The notes beneath the pieces are model-generated. The model made no database searches. It was given only the letters and a program-made list of their open reading frames with translations, and had not been told where the DNA came from. Below, piece after piece: positions 5,912 through 14,237 of a DNA stretch of 18,066 nt (position 1 is the stretch's first letter; the number at the start of each line of letters is the position of its first letter). The position numbers were made by a program, and so were the translations under genes. Source of the stretch: Candidatus Krumholzibacteriia bacterium (GTDB lineage Bacteria; Krumholzibacteriota; Krumholzibacteriia; LZORAL124-64-63); NCBI GenBank assembly GCA_028718575.1, contig JAQULN010000006.1, positions 1-18,066 on the forward strand, given 5' to 3'.

Positions 5912-7705
5912 ATGGCCGCAAACACGCCGGAGTCGAACCGAGTACCGCTGAACCGGCGCTGGCGCTGGTCCGGTTGGCTGTGGGCGCTCCCCGTCGCCGC
6001 GCTGATCGCCGCGCAAATCCGGCCCGTTTTCGGCCAATGCGAACGCGCTGTATTGGCGACCCTGGACGGTGTCGACGCGCTGATGCAGAGCGGCTTGGTC
6101 GCCTGGTCGGCGACCACCTGGTGGCAGCCGGCGATCTGGGTCGGCTTGCCGATCTTCTATCCGACCCCCAACGCTATCGTGTGCATGGACTCGCTGCTCG
6201 GCCAGGCTCTTCTGGTGGCCCCGCTGCGATTATTTGGCGATCCCTCGCCGGCATTGCTCTACAACCTGGCTTGCCTGGCGACGCTGGTCTTGGTCGCCGT
6301 GGCGACGGCCCTGCTGTGGCATGGATCCGGCGCCGGCCGGGAGCGAGCGACCGGCGCGGCCGGTGCCGCTCTCTGCGCGCTCTTCTTGCTCGGTTCGCCG
6401 TTCACGACCTGGCAACTCGGGATGCTCAACCAGATCTCGCCGCCCTGCGTCGTTCTCCTGCTGGTCTGCCTCTGGCTGGGGTGGCGCCGGTTCGACCGCC
6501 ACGGCGGCGCCGGCCTTTGGTGGTGGGCCGCGGCCGCATGCCTGGCGATCCAAGCGGCCTGGGGCTGGTATGGTTTCGCTGATGCCTTCTTCGTGTTGGC
6601 GGTTGCGGGCGTGGCCGGGACATGGGCCGCGTGGCGGCGGCGGCGCGTACGGACGCTGGTGCGCCAGGTGTTAGCGCCGGTTTTGCTCGCGAGTGCGTTG
6701 GTCCTGGCCATGGCCTGGCCTTACCTGACGCAGCGCTCGTCGGAATCCGAATTCACGCGCGGCGAACAAGAGGTCAGTTACTACAGCGCGACGCTGCAGA
6801 TGATCGGCAATCCGGGGCCCCACCGCGCAACGTGGCGCGATTTGTGGGGCGGCGGCGAGCTCGCGGCCGAGCGCGCCCGGCGCAACGTGGACGCCGTGCT
6901 GCACCCGGGGTGGGTGGCGCTGGCCTGTGCGGCGATCGGCGTTTGGCGCTGGCGGCGGATGTCGCCAGCAGTACGCCGGTTCGGGCTGCTTTTGGCCGCG
7001 ATCGGCGTGGTCGGCATAGTGATGGCGTTTGGCGACTCGGGCGGTCTGCCGCCGGGCACTGCCAACCGCCTGAAACTGCCATTCGGGTATCTGCGTGACC
7101 TCGTGACGCCGTTTCAGGCGTTTCGAGCACCGGTGCGGTTCGTCTACCTGGGCGCCATCGCGTTGGCGTGGTGGGCAGCCGTGGGCGCTTGTTCGGTCGC
7201 GGAGCCGCTGAAACCGCGGTCGCGCCGCCTGTTGCTCGGCGGTTTGACGCTGGCGCTATGGCTCGAATCGGTGCCGATGGGTCTGCTCGCCGTGCCGGTG
7301 CGGGTCGACGGCCGCCCTGGCAGCCAGCCGCTGCCGGCCCGCGTTCCTGCCGGCGCGGTGCTCACCCTGCCGGCGCCCGCGACCGAGCAGGACGAGGACG
7401 CGACGGAGGTGCTCTGGCTGCATCGCGCGTTGGCGACGGGACGGCCGGTCACGGGCGGCGTCTCGGGCTGGGTACCGCCGCAAACCGAGCGCCTGCGCGC
7501 GTTGCTGGCGGCCTGCGAGGCGGGCTGCGCCGATCCGCTGGTCGTGCTGGCGGACCTGCGGGCACAGGGAATAGCCGGCGTGGAGATGGCGGTAGCCGGG
7601 GCCGACTCTGTGCGAGTCGCCTACTGGGACAGCGTGCTCAGCGAAGCCGGTTACCGCTCGTTCGCGACGGTGCCAGGATACCTATTCTATCTGGCCGCCG
7701 ACTGA
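5912..7705 (+). CDS. Large multi-pass membrane protein, GT-C/YfhO-like
   Basis: Protein of 597 residues with a short basic cytosolic N-terminus, about ten hydrophobic segments over residues 17-460, and a soluble C-terminal part of about 130 residues. Landmarks are a long periplasmic-type loop with IFYPTPNAIVCMDSLLGQ and a Trp-rich stretch just before it, and FQAFRAPVRFVYLG near residue 405. Both recall large GT-C-type or YfhO-like membrane proteins of candidate phyla that may act in glycan or glycolipid transfer; no catalytic residue can be assigned, so the function is open. ATG 5912 is preferred because GAAGGAA (5894-5900) precedes it; an in-frame start at 5825 would add 29 residues encoded partly by the palindrome at 5862-5878. 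The gene begins the visibly more GC-rich part of the window and seems unrelated to the cluster on its left. Confidence 0.7.
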   Translation: MAANTPESNRVPLNRRWRWSGWLWALPVAALIAAQIRPVFGQCERAVLATLDGVDALMQSGLVAWSATTWWQPAIWVGLPIFYPTPNAIVCMDSLLGQALLVAPLRLFGDPSPALLYNLACLATLVLVAVATALLWHGSGAGRERATGAAGAALCALFLLGSPFTTWQLGMLNQISPPCVVLLLVCLWLGWRRFDRHGGAGLWWWAAAACLAIQAAWGWYGFADAFFVLAVAGVAGTWAAWRRRRVRTLVRQVLAPVLLASALVLAMAWPYLTQRSSESEFTRGEQEVSYYSATLQMIGNPGPHRATWRDLWGGGELAAERARRNVDAVLHPGWVALACAAIGVWRWRRMSPAVRRFGLLLAAIGVVGIVMAFGDSGGLPPGTANRLKLPFGYLRDLVTPFQAFRAPVRFVYLGAIALAWWAAVGACSVAEPLKPRSRRLLLGGLTLALWLESVPMGLLAVPVRVDGRPGSQPLPARVPAGAVLTLPAPATEQDEDATEVLWLHRALATGRPVTGGVSGWVPPQTERLRALLAACEAGCADPLVVLADLRAQGIAGVEMAVAGADSVRVAYWDSVLSEAGYRSFATVPGYLFYLAAD

Positions 7706-7757
7706 ACCTCGTGCAGGAAACGGTGCGCAGGCGTTCGTTCACCGCCGGCGCGCCGCG

Positions 7758-7787
7758 TTGACACCGCTGGACCGCGGACCTTACCAT
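7758..7787 (+). promoter_or_regulatory. Candidate sigma-70 promoter for the beta-propeller gene
   Basis: A consensus -35 hexamer TTGACA (7758-7763) is followed after 18 bases by TACCAT (7782-7787, four of six matches to TATAAT). Transcription would begin near 7794, leaving about 40 bases of leader before ATG 7835. The position in a 129-base gap just upstream of a secreted protein gene is right for a promoter. The -10 element is imperfect. Confidence 0.45.
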
Positions 7788-7834
7788 CATACGTTCAGCA
7801 TGCCGGCGGTCGCCCCACGCGAGAGTTGGTGTTC

Positions 7835-10072
7835 ATGCGTCGCTACATCTACGGACTGGCTGTGGCGGTTGCGCTGGCGAGTGTTTCCGGCGCCGCCGCG
7901 TACGTTCTGCAACAGTTCGACAGCATCGTGACGCCGCCGGCGCGCTTCTGCGGCGTCTGGTTGGACAAGACGATCGCGGTCACCGATCAGGACCTGCGAT
8001 TGGTGTTCTGGGATCGGCCCGAGCACGAACGCGACGTGCGCGTCTTCGACCTGCCGGCGGCGCCTGTGGCCCTGGAGGCCTGGGGCGACTCGCTGCTGGT
8101 CCGGATGCCGGGGCACCCGGGACGCCTGCTGTCCCTGGATTTCGGAGGCCCGAGCGATTATCAGACGGTGCTACCGTCGTGGCATCTGCCGAACGCCTCG
8201 GTCGACGGCGGCTTGTACCGCGTCGACGTCGACCTGGCGGACAGCCGGTTCTTGGTCTTTACCGCCCCCGGCCTGGGCGTGTTGATCGGGATGGTGGACT
8301 ATTGGAACGCCGTCGGCGCGGCCGAAACCTACGCGGTCGCGGCCGACCGCGTCGTCCTGGGCAGCCCGAGCGGCGTGCACGTCTACAGCCTGGCGAACCC
8401 GTATGTTCCGCAACGACTTGCCATTCTCGCCCCGCCGGCGCCCGGCGGACCGATTGCCTCAGTTGCCCTGCGCGGGCGCATGCTCGCCGTGGCTTGGGGC
8501 GACCGGATCGAGACCTGGGACCTCACGATCGCGTCCGCGCCCGTCCGCTTGGACGCCAGCGACGTCACGGCCGACCAGGTGGCCCTGGGCGACCGTTGGC
8601 TCGCGGCCTGGCAGAGCACGGCGGCGTCGCCGCAGGTAACGGTCTATGACGCGCTCGCGCCCGACCAACTCAGCGTGCGCGGATCCTTCGCCGCCGTCGG
8701 CGAACTCGGTGCGGGCGCCGTGCAGGTCCAGGGCGACCGTCTGTTGTTGTTCCTCAAGCGCGGGCTGCACTGCTGGACCGTGCCGCCGGGGTCCGGATCG
8801 CTCATCGATTCGCAGCGGGCGTGGGTGGTGCTCGATGGATCCCTGTTGGCGAGCCGCGACCAGACGGCCTGGCTGCAGGACGACAACGGCGATCGCTACG
8901 TCATCGACCTGGCGGCGCGCGACGTCGTTCGGCGGCAACCTCGCGCGGCGGTCGCGCACGACTTCGGCACCCTGGCGCCCTGCGACGGGTACCTGTTCTA
9001 CAACCCGCCCGGCGCCGGGGTGCATATCGAGAGCCTCGCCGACCCGCTGGCGCCGCACGTCGTGGCCATGATCGATCGCTCGCCGCCGATCGACAGCATC
9101 GAGGTCAGCGACGGCTTGCTCTGCGCGACGGCCGGCAACGAGCTCGTGCTTTACGACGTCACGACGCCGGCCGCGCCCGTCGAGTTGGGCGTGCTGGCGT
9201 TGCCGCGGCCGCTGCACACTCTCGCCAGAGTCGGCCAGAGCCTGGTCGTCCTGTCGGAGCGCGAGCCACGGCCGGCGGCCGCCTACCTCGTCGACATCAC
9301 CGATTTGGAGCAACCAGTGCTCCGCGAGAGCTTCACCCTGACCGATGCTCAGGATGCCGACTGGTCCGCCAGCCAAGTCGTCGCGCGCGAGAACACCGCC
9401 GTTATTCTCTGCCAGCAGCCGGGGCCGGGTCTTTCGTTGGCGTCGCAGAATCTGTTGGTCGACCTGTCCGACCCGCAAACACCGCAATGGCAGTGGGCCT
9501 GGTCGTTCCCCGAATTGTTCTGGAGTTCGGTCACCTTCGACATCGGATACGGCCCCGAGCCGCAGCCGTCGGATCCGCCGCTCGATCTGTACGGCCTGCA
9601 CGTCCGCTACTGGGACCAGGACGTCTATGTCTCGCACAATCTTCCGTCCGGCGGCAGCGAGACCGTGGCGATCTGGACCGCCCCGGGCGCCGTCCAAGAG
9701 ATCGCCCGCCACGGCAATCTGCTCTACGTACTCACTCCCGGCCGCCTGGATTACTTGACCTTGTCCGACCCCGCGACGGTCGGCGTCCCGGCGCTGCCGG
9801 CGGCCAGCGCGATCCGCGCGGCGCCCAACCCGTTCAACCCGCAGACAGAGCTCATCATCAGCCTGCCCAAGGCAGGCCCGGTGCAGATCGACATCGTCGA
9901 TGGGCGCGGCCGCCGCGTCCGCACGCTGCGGAGCGAGTTGCCCGCCGGCGAATCCCGACTCGGCTGGGACGGCACCGATCAGACCGGCCGCGCTCTGCCG
10001 AGCGGGGTCTACCTGCTACGGGTCGCCGGGCCCGAGATGACGGCGACAGGGCGTTGCGCGCTGGTTCGTTGA
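7835..10072 (+). CDS. Secreted LVIVD-type beta-propeller protein with FlgD-Ig/T9SS-like C-terminal domain
   Basis: Protein of 745 residues. Residues 1-24 look like a signal peptide (RR, hydrophobic stretch, GAAA cleavage region). The body holds repeated segments of the form V(Y/W)D(L/V/I)xxPxxPxxLxxL, for example VYSLANPYVPQRLAILA, YDVTTPAAPVELGVLAL, DITDLEQPVLRESFTL and DLSDPQTPQWQWAWSF, matching LVIVD/choice-of-anchor beta-propeller repeats. The last 80 or so residues begin PNPFNPQTELIISLP and end PSGVYLLRVAG..., the FlgD-Ig-like/type IX secretion-type C-terminal domain common in FCB bacteria, which directs export or surface attachment in species with that system. It is therefore probably on the cell surface or released; the ligand is unknown. 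ATG 7835 places the signal peptide at the N-terminus; an in-frame TTG at 7826 is less likely. A candidate promoter lies 40 bases upstream. Confidence 0.8.
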   Translation: MRRYIYGLAVAVALASVSGAAAYVLQQFDSIVTPPARFCGVWLDKTIAVTDQDLRLVFWDRPEHERDVRVFDLPAAPVALEAWGDSLLVRMPGHPGRLLSLDFGGPSDYQTVLPSWHLPNASVDGGLYRVDVDLADSRFLVFTAPGLGVLIGMVDYWNAVGAAETYAVAADRVVLGSPSGVHVYSLANPYVPQRLAILAPPAPGGPIASVALRGRMLAVAWGDRIETWDLTIASAPVRLDASDVTADQVALGDRWLAAWQSTAASPQVTVYDALAPDQLSVRGSFAAVGELGAGAVQVQGDRLLLFLKRGLHCWTVPPGSGSLIDSQRAWVVLDGSLLASRDQTAWLQDDNGDRYVIDLAARDVVRRQPRAAVAHDFGTLAPCDGYLFYNPPGAGVHIESLADPLAPHVVAMIDRSPPIDSIEVSDGLLCATAGNELVLYDVTTPAAPVELGVLALPRPLHTLARVGQSLVVLSEREPRPAAAYLVDITDLEQPVLRESFTLTDAQDADWSASQVVARENTAVILCQQPGPGLSLASQNLLVDLSDPQTPQWQWAWSFPELFWSSVTFDIGYGPEPQPSDPPLDLYGLHVRYWDQDVYVSHNLPSGGSETVAIWTAPGAVQEIARHGNLLYVLTPGRLDYLTLSDPATVGVPALPAASAIRAAPNPFNPQTELIISLPKAGPVQIDIVDGRGRRVRTLRSELPAGESRLGWDGTDQTGRALPSGVYLLRVAGPEMTATGRCALVR

Positions 10073-10088
10073 GTCCGGTCAAGCGAAC

Positions 10089-10727
10089 TCACCCGGTTTG
10101 TCCGGGCGGCGCTGCGGCTTGCAGCATGACCTGGCCGGCCGTCGCCTCGCGCACGGCCCGCGCGAAGCCGTCCCAGGCCGCCTGCGGCAGCCAAACGCGC
10201 CACCGTACGGTCGGGCCGTACGTCTCGGCGTCGAGACGGCCGCCGTGAGTCACAAGCAGCCGGGACAGGGTCTTCTGCTGCGCGTACGCGAATTCGAGGC
10301 GGCCGTAACGCCCCCGTCGCACCTCCCGGCGCGGCGCTGCCGCCAGCGCCGCGGCGGCCGTGCTCCCGTAGGCGCGGGCGAGGCCGCCGGTGCCGAGCTT
10401 GATCCCGCCGAAGTACCTGACGACCGCCACGACGGTGGCCGTCAGCGCTTCGCCGCGGATCGCTTGCAGGATCGGCTCGCCGGCCGAACCCGGCGGTTCG
10501 CCGTCATCGTGGCGCGCTTCCAACCATGGCTCCTGGAAGCCCAATCGCCAGGCTGAACATACGTGGCGGGCGTCATGGTACCGGCGGCGCAACTCGTCGA
10601 CGCAGGATCGCGCAGCGGCCTCGTCTGCGGCCGGGGCGGCGAATGCCAGGAACGTCGACCGCTGGATCTTCTGTTCCGCGGTGCCGGTACCGGCGAGGGT
10701 CGAGTAGCTGTCGGACGGCTGAGACAT
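10089..10727 (-). CDS. yigZ: YigZ/IMPACT family protein (UPF0029)
   Basis: Protein of 212 residues of the YigZ/IMPACT family, conserved in bacteria and eukaryotes; eukaryotic IMPACT/YIH1 act in control of the GCN2 kinase, while the bacterial role is not settled. The family core is clear: STFLAFAAPAADEAAA near the N-terminus, HDARHVCSAWRLG, a DDGEPPGSAGEPIL segment (about residues 74-87), VVAVVRYFGGIKLGTGGLARAYG (about 99-121), and a C-terminal ferredoxin-like DUF1949-type half starting near FAYAQQ. Length is normal for the family. It is convergent with the beta-propeller gene, leaving 16 bases between the stops, and stands alone on its strand. The ribosome binding site before ATG 10727 is weak. 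A palindrome-containing candidate promoter lies about 100 bases upstream. Confidence 0.9.
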   Translation of the reverse strand: MSQPSDSYSTLAGTGTAEQKIQRSTFLAFAAPAADEAAARSCVDELRRRYHDARHVCSAWRLGFQEPWLEARHDDGEPPGSAGEPILQAIRGEALTATVVAVVRYFGGIKLGTGGLARAYGSTAAAALAAAPRREVRRGRYGRLEFAYAQQKTLSRLLVTHGGRLDAETYGPTVRWRVWLPQAAWDGFARAVREATAGQVMLQAAAPPGQTG

Positions 10728-10825
10728 GGCTCTGCGAGTCCTATGGCGCGTGGGATGTCTGGCGGGCCGATCTCAAAACCGGGGCCCTGCCGCCGCCGCG
10801 CGCCTGCGGCCAGCCGCGCCATGAT

Positions 10826-10854
10826 AGCATAGGCGGCGGGACGCCGCCGATCAA
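10826..10854 (-). promoter_or_regulatory. Candidate promoter for yigZ with a palindrome filling the spacer
   Basis: On the minus strand TTGATC (plus 10849-10854) and TATGCT (plus 10826-10831) lie 17 bases apart, each matching four of six consensus positions. The 17-base spacer is itself a perfect inverted repeat, GGCGGCG-GGA-CGCCGCC (plus 10832-10848). A spacer-filling dyad is a typical operator position. The implied leader before yigZ is about 95 bases. A second hairpin, CGTTGC-GTTG-GCAACG (10872-10887), lies further right. The rest of the 10728-10926 gap shows no gene. Confidence 0.35.
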
Positions 10855-10926
10855 TGTCCCGCTGGCACGGTCGTTGCGTTGGCAACGCGAGCGGCGCTCC
10901 TGTCGACGCCGCGGAAAGGCGGAAGC

Positions 10927-11547
10927 GTGCACCGACGCCGCTGGCTGCGACCAGGACTGGCTGCGCTGCTCGTTCTGGTGTGGCTGCTCGCCGGCCACGG
11001 CCGGACCGAAACCGAGCGGTACGATCCGCATTCGCGGATCCAGCGCCCGTTCGGCCAGGGTGCGGCCTACTTCACCGCGGCGGCCGCCCTCGGCCAACTG
11101 CGCGACGCAGACGGCGTGCAGTCCGGCTACTGCCTGGCCGCGGTCCTGCGCCCGCACCGCGCCGCCGACTTCTACGACGCCCTCTACGCCTGGAACACCG
11201 CCCTCGTGCTGCAGGTGGACAAGCAGGGCGACCAGACAGCCTCGATCCTCTCGGGCGACCTCGTGCTGCGCCGATATCTCGGCGACATGCGCCCCGCCGG
11301 TGCCGGGCGGGCCGTTTTTCTCGGTTTGGGCGCCGGGATCAGCCATGTCGCCTGGGCCGCGCGCGACGGCGCGGCAGGGGGCTCGGCGGACGCGTTCGCG
11401 TTCTTGGCGGAGGCCGGCCTGGAGTGGAATCTGAACCCCGCGCTGGTCTTGCTGGGCAAGGGACAGTATCGTCTGTACGACCGCGGCGGCCACGACCATT
11501 CGGGTTGGTCGGTGCACGTGGGGGCCGGCATACCGCTGCCCTTCTGA
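10927..11547 (+). CDS. Secreted protein, probable outer-membrane beta-barrel
   Basis: Protein of 206 residues. Residues 1-24 form a signal peptide (basic MHRRRW, hydrophobic LAALLVLVWLLAG). After it come alternating amphipathic strands such as AAYFTAAAALGQL, ALYAWNTALVLQVDKQ, AVFLGLGAGISHVAW, AFAFLAEAGLEWNLN and WSVHVGAGIPLPF, the last ending in the terminal Phe typical of outer-membrane barrels. No enzyme motif is seen, so a small porin or structural barrel is as likely as a lipid-modifying enzyme. GTG 10927 is preferred because AAAGGCGGAAG stands just before it and it puts the signal peptide at the N-terminus; the longest frame begins at TTG 10879 and would add 16 unconvincing residues. The next gene follows after 45 bases on the same strand and also encodes a secreted protein, so the two probably form an operon. 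Confidence 0.65.
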   Translation: MHRRRWLRPGLAALLVLVWLLAGHGRTETERYDPHSRIQRPFGQGAAYFTAAAALGQLRDADGVQSGYCLAAVLRPHRAADFYDALYAWNTALVLQVDKQGDQTASILSGDLVLRRYLGDMRPAGAGRAVFLGLGAGISHVAWAARDGAAGGSADAFAFLAEAGLEWNLNPALVLLGKGQYRLYDRGGHDHSGWSVHVGAGIPLPF

Positions 11548-11592
11548 GCCCGGCCGGCAGCCGCCGCATCCTTCGGTGTGCGCGGTTCTGTC

Positions 11593-12387
11593 ATGCGCGT
11601 TGCCGCCGCCCTTGTCCTGGTGTCGCTGTTCTGTAGCTTGTTGCCGGCGTCGGCGCCGGCGGCAGCTCCCGATGAACTGACCTACCGCGAGTACCGCGCC
11701 ATCAGCCGCGTGGCCGAGCGGTTGTTGTGCTGCGCCATGTTCGAACCTCTCGACGGCGAGCCCGGCATGTACCTGGTGCTGGGCGATCGCTTCGGCAAGC
11801 TCAATGTCTATCTGTTGCACGGCGGCGGCCGCCACGAACGAGTCTGGGTGAGCCAGCAACTCGACGGCAACGCCGAAGAAGTCCTCGTCGTCGATCTCAG
11901 CGGCGATGGCTTGGACGACCACATCATCTGCCGCACCCCCCGGCGTCTGTACGCCTGGGACTTGAACGCTGATTTTTTTCTCCGGTATGAATCGCAACCC
12001 AACGATTTCCAGTCGATCCGCGCCTTCACGGTGGCCAACATGGACCGGGATCCCGGAAACGAAATCGTCCTGAACGCCGATGACAAGATCCACTACATCG
12101 CCGGCGCGACCTTCAACCGCAAGTGGACCAGCCTCAACAACTATCAAGCGACCCAGATCCGTTGCGGTGATGTCGACGGCGACGGCCAGAATGAAATCGT
12201 CCTGAACACGGGCCAAGTGCTCGATTCCGGAACCGGCAATGTCAAATGGGAGGATCAGGTCTTCGGCGCCAGGATCGAACTGCTCGATTTCGACGGCGAC
12301 GGGATCATGGAGATTCTCACCGAGAGCGACGGCGCGCCGTTGCGGGTCTTCGACGTGGACTACCGGGCCGAGAAGCGTTTCCAGTGA
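11593..12387 (+). CDS. Secreted FG-GAP/VCBS-repeat protein
   Basis: Protein of 264 residues with a signal peptide (about residues 1-25, ending ASAPAAA). The mature part carries repeated acidic calcium-loop-like motifs followed by I/V-rich strands: DLSGDGLDDHII, NMDRDPGNEIVLN, DVDGDGQNEIVLN and DFDGDGIMEIL. These are FG-GAP/VCBS repeats that build integrin-alpha-like beta-propellers in secreted or surface proteins. With about four recognisable repeats it is short, perhaps half a propeller or a full one with degenerate blades. Two adjacent Cys lie near residue 37. ATG 11593 was chosen; in-frame GTG 11578 is also possible, and no strong ribosome binding site distinguishes them. It is probably co-transcribed with the barrel-like gene, hinting at a shared envelope role, though no partner is known. 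Confidence 0.75.
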   Translation: MRVAAALVLVSLFCSLLPASAPAAAPDELTYREYRAISRVAERLLCCAMFEPLDGEPGMYLVLGDRFGKLNVYLLHGGGRHERVWVSQQLDGNAEEVLVVDLSGDGLDDHIICRTPRRLYAWDLNADFFLRYESQPNDFQSIRAFTVANMDRDPGNEIVLNADDKIHYIAGATFNRKWTSLNNYQATQIRCGDVDGDGQNEIVLNTGQVLDSGTGNVKWEDQVFGARIELLDFDGDGIMEILTESDGAPLRVFDVDYRAEKRFQ

Positions 12388-12390
12388 TGT

Positions 12391-12417
12391 CGCTTGCGGC
12401 CGGATCGCCGGCAAGCG
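12391..12417. terminator. Hairpin in the convergent gap, candidate terminator
   Basis: CGCTTGC-GGC, a six-base loop, then GCC, a bulged G and GCAAGCG form a ten-pair stem four bases after the stop of the FG-GAP gene. It lies in a 98-base gap where that gene and the DsbD gene converge, the expected place for a terminator that could act in both directions. No T-run follows on either strand, so Rho-independent action is uncertain. Confidence 0.4.
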
Positions 12418-12485
12418 GTCCGGTGCGGCCGTTCGCGGGCAAGTCCGGCGGCAGACCGCATCCGGTGTCTGCGGCCTCGGCGGAG

Positions 12486-14237
12486 CTACGGTACGGCGCG
12501 CATCGCCGCCAGGACGGCGGCTGCGTCGTGCCAGCCGCTGAGGGTCCGCCCGTGCAGGATGCGGCCGTTCGTGTCGATGAAGGCGATCGTCGGTAATCCC
12601 GGCACGCGGAACATCTCCTTGACCGCGGCCATGTCGGCGTCGTCGGGGCGAGTCGCGTCGACCTTGATGGCGGTGAAACGCAGGCTTTCCTGCACGACCG
12701 CGGGGACGTTCCAAACTTCACGGTCCAGTTTCTTGCAGTACGCGCACCACGTGGCCCAGAAATCGATGATGATCGGCTTGCCCGTCGCCTGGGACTCCTC
12801 GATCTTCGCCGCCAGCAACGCCTGCACGTTCTCGCCCGTGCGGACGACTTCCCACTGGACATGATCCGGCAAGGCGGCGGCGACCTCGGCGGCCGGGGCT
12901 CCGGCCGGCGCGATCCCGGGCGGCGCCGAGTATGTGGCCGCGGGCCAGAGGGTCGGCACGAGAACACGACCCAGCAGCCAGAAGCCCGCCACCAGGCCCA
13001 GGATGCCCAATCCTTTGCGCCCCCGGTACCACCAATGGCTGGCCGATTCCAGGCGATCGAACGCGCCGACGAAGACTGCCACGATCACCGTGACCGCGCC
13101 CAGCAGGAGGTAGAATACGGTTTCTGGTAGAACCAGCGGCGGGCGCACGAAGTAGAACGCCATGTACAGGAGCAGAAGCCCCATGCCTTTGCGCACGGTC
13201 TCCATCCATCCGCCGCTGCGGGGCAGGCTGCTCAAGAGCGCGGGGAACGTGCCGACGGCAACCAGTAGGGCGCTGAGCCCGAGGCCGAAGCAGAACAGCG
13301 ACCAGAAGCCGAGCAGCACATTGCCGGTGGTGCCGACCCAAAGCAGCAGCGCGGCCAGGAACGGACCCACACACGGCGAGGCCACGAGCCCGGCGACCAT
13401 CCCGGCCAACAGGGCGCCAACGAAGCCGGCGCGCTGTCCGCCCGCGCCCTGCAGACGATTACGCAGCAGCGCCGGCGCCTCGAGCTCATAGGCCCCGAAC
13501 ATCGCGAAGCTAAGCGCGACCATCAACAACGCGATGGGCACCAATACGGCCGGGCTCTGCAAAATAGCCGTAATGCCGCTGAATACGGTGGCCGAGACGA
13601 CGCCGATCAAGCCGTAGACGAGCGCCAGACCGAGGCCGTAGGTCAGGGCGGTCAGGAAGCTCTTGGCCACTCCCTTGTCCTGTGCTTGGGCGCCGAGCAC
13701 CGCGAGAGTGATCGGGATCATTGGGTAGATGCAGGGCGTCGCACTCATGAGCACGCCGCCCAGAAACACCAGGGCCAGAAACAACGCGAGCCCGCGGTTG
13801 GCGACGAAATGCGTGATGCGGCCCGCGGACCACTCGCCGCCGAACGCGACGGCGACCTCGCCCTCCCAGCGATATTCGCGGTCCTCGTAACGGGCGGTGA
13901 CGACCAGCGGGTAGGCACCGGGTTGAGCCGCCGGCAATGTGGGCGCGGTCCAGACGAAACGGCCCGGCTGGCCGGTCGCGCGCAGCGGCAACGGATCGTC
14001 GAAGAGCGGTCCCGGGGCCGCGGCCCCGACGGCCACGTCGACGTTCAGGCGGGAGGCGTCCGCGCCGGTTGCTGCCGGCATTTGTAACGCGAGCTCGAGA
14101 TCGCGCCCGATCACGATCGGGTCCGCCGGCACGGAAACCTGCAGATCCTGCGCATGGACGGTCAACGCCGCCGAGCAAACAAGCAGGCAAACGATTGCGA
14201 AAGACGAGTTCGCAAAACGACCGCGGCTAGCTGGCAT
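12486..14237 (-). CDS. dsbD: DsbD-type thiol:disulfide interchange protein
   Basis: Protein of 583 residues that should carry electrons from cytoplasmic thioredoxin across the inner membrane to envelope thiol proteins. Order: signal peptide (1 to about 30); a beta-sandwich-like periplasmic domain to about 150; eight or so membrane helices with the two redox cysteines in SATPCIYPM and ASPCVGPF; and a C-terminal thioredoxin domain with WATWCAYCKK and cis-Pro region VPGLPTIAF. The N-terminal domain contains no cysteine, whereas E. coli DsbD-alpha uses a Cys pair there, so this protein probably hands electrons on from its C-terminal domain. ATG 14237 is chosen for AAGAAGAGGA just upstream and for the signal peptide; the open frame continues to 14690 only because it runs antisense to the TlpA gene. 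It is divergent from that thioredoxin lipoprotein, a likely functional partner. Confidence 0.9.
   Translation of the reverse strand: MPASRGRFANSSFAIVCLLVCSAALTVHAQDLQVSVPADPIVIGRDLELALQMPAATGADASRLNVDVAVGAAAPGPLFDDPLPLRATGQPGRFVWTAPTLPAAQPGAYPLVVTARYEDREYRWEGEVAVAFGGEWSAGRITHFVANRGLALFLALVFLGGVLMSATPCIYPMIPITLAVLGAQAQDKGVAKSFLTALTYGLGLALVYGLIGVVSATVFSGITAILQSPAVLVPIALLMVALSFAMFGAYELEAPALLRNRLQGAGGQRAGFVGALLAGMVAGLVASPCVGPFLAALLLWVGTTGNVLLGFWSLFCFGLGLSALLVAVGTFPALLSSLPRSGGWMETVRKGMGLLLLYMAFYFVRPPLVLPETVFYLLLGAVTVIVAVFVGAFDRLESASHWWYRGRKGLGILGLVAGFWLLGRVLVPTLWPAATYSAPPGIAPAGAPAAEVAAALPDHVQWEVVRTGENVQALLAAKIEESQATGKPIIIDFWATWCAYCKKLDREVWNVPAVVQESLRFTAIKVDATRPDDADMAAVKEMFRVPGLPTIAFIDTNGRILHGRTLSGWHDAAAVLAAMRAVP

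Noticed and set aside
8459..9712. A 417-codon minus-strand frame within the beta-propeller gene
   Set aside because: It lies wholly antisense to a protein with coherent repeats and a known C-terminal domain, and shows no motifs of its own.
8821..10248. A 475-codon plus-strand frame overlapping the beta-propeller gene
   Set aside because: It is an out-of-frame reading rich in Arg, Gly and Pro; the accepted frame carries the signal peptide and NPFNP domain.
10741..12714. A 657-codon minus-strand open frame over the barrel and FG-GAP genes
   Set aside because: Its translation is Arg/Gly/Ala-rich low-complexity sequence typical of antisense frames in GC-rich DNA; the plus-strand genes have signal peptides and clear repeats.
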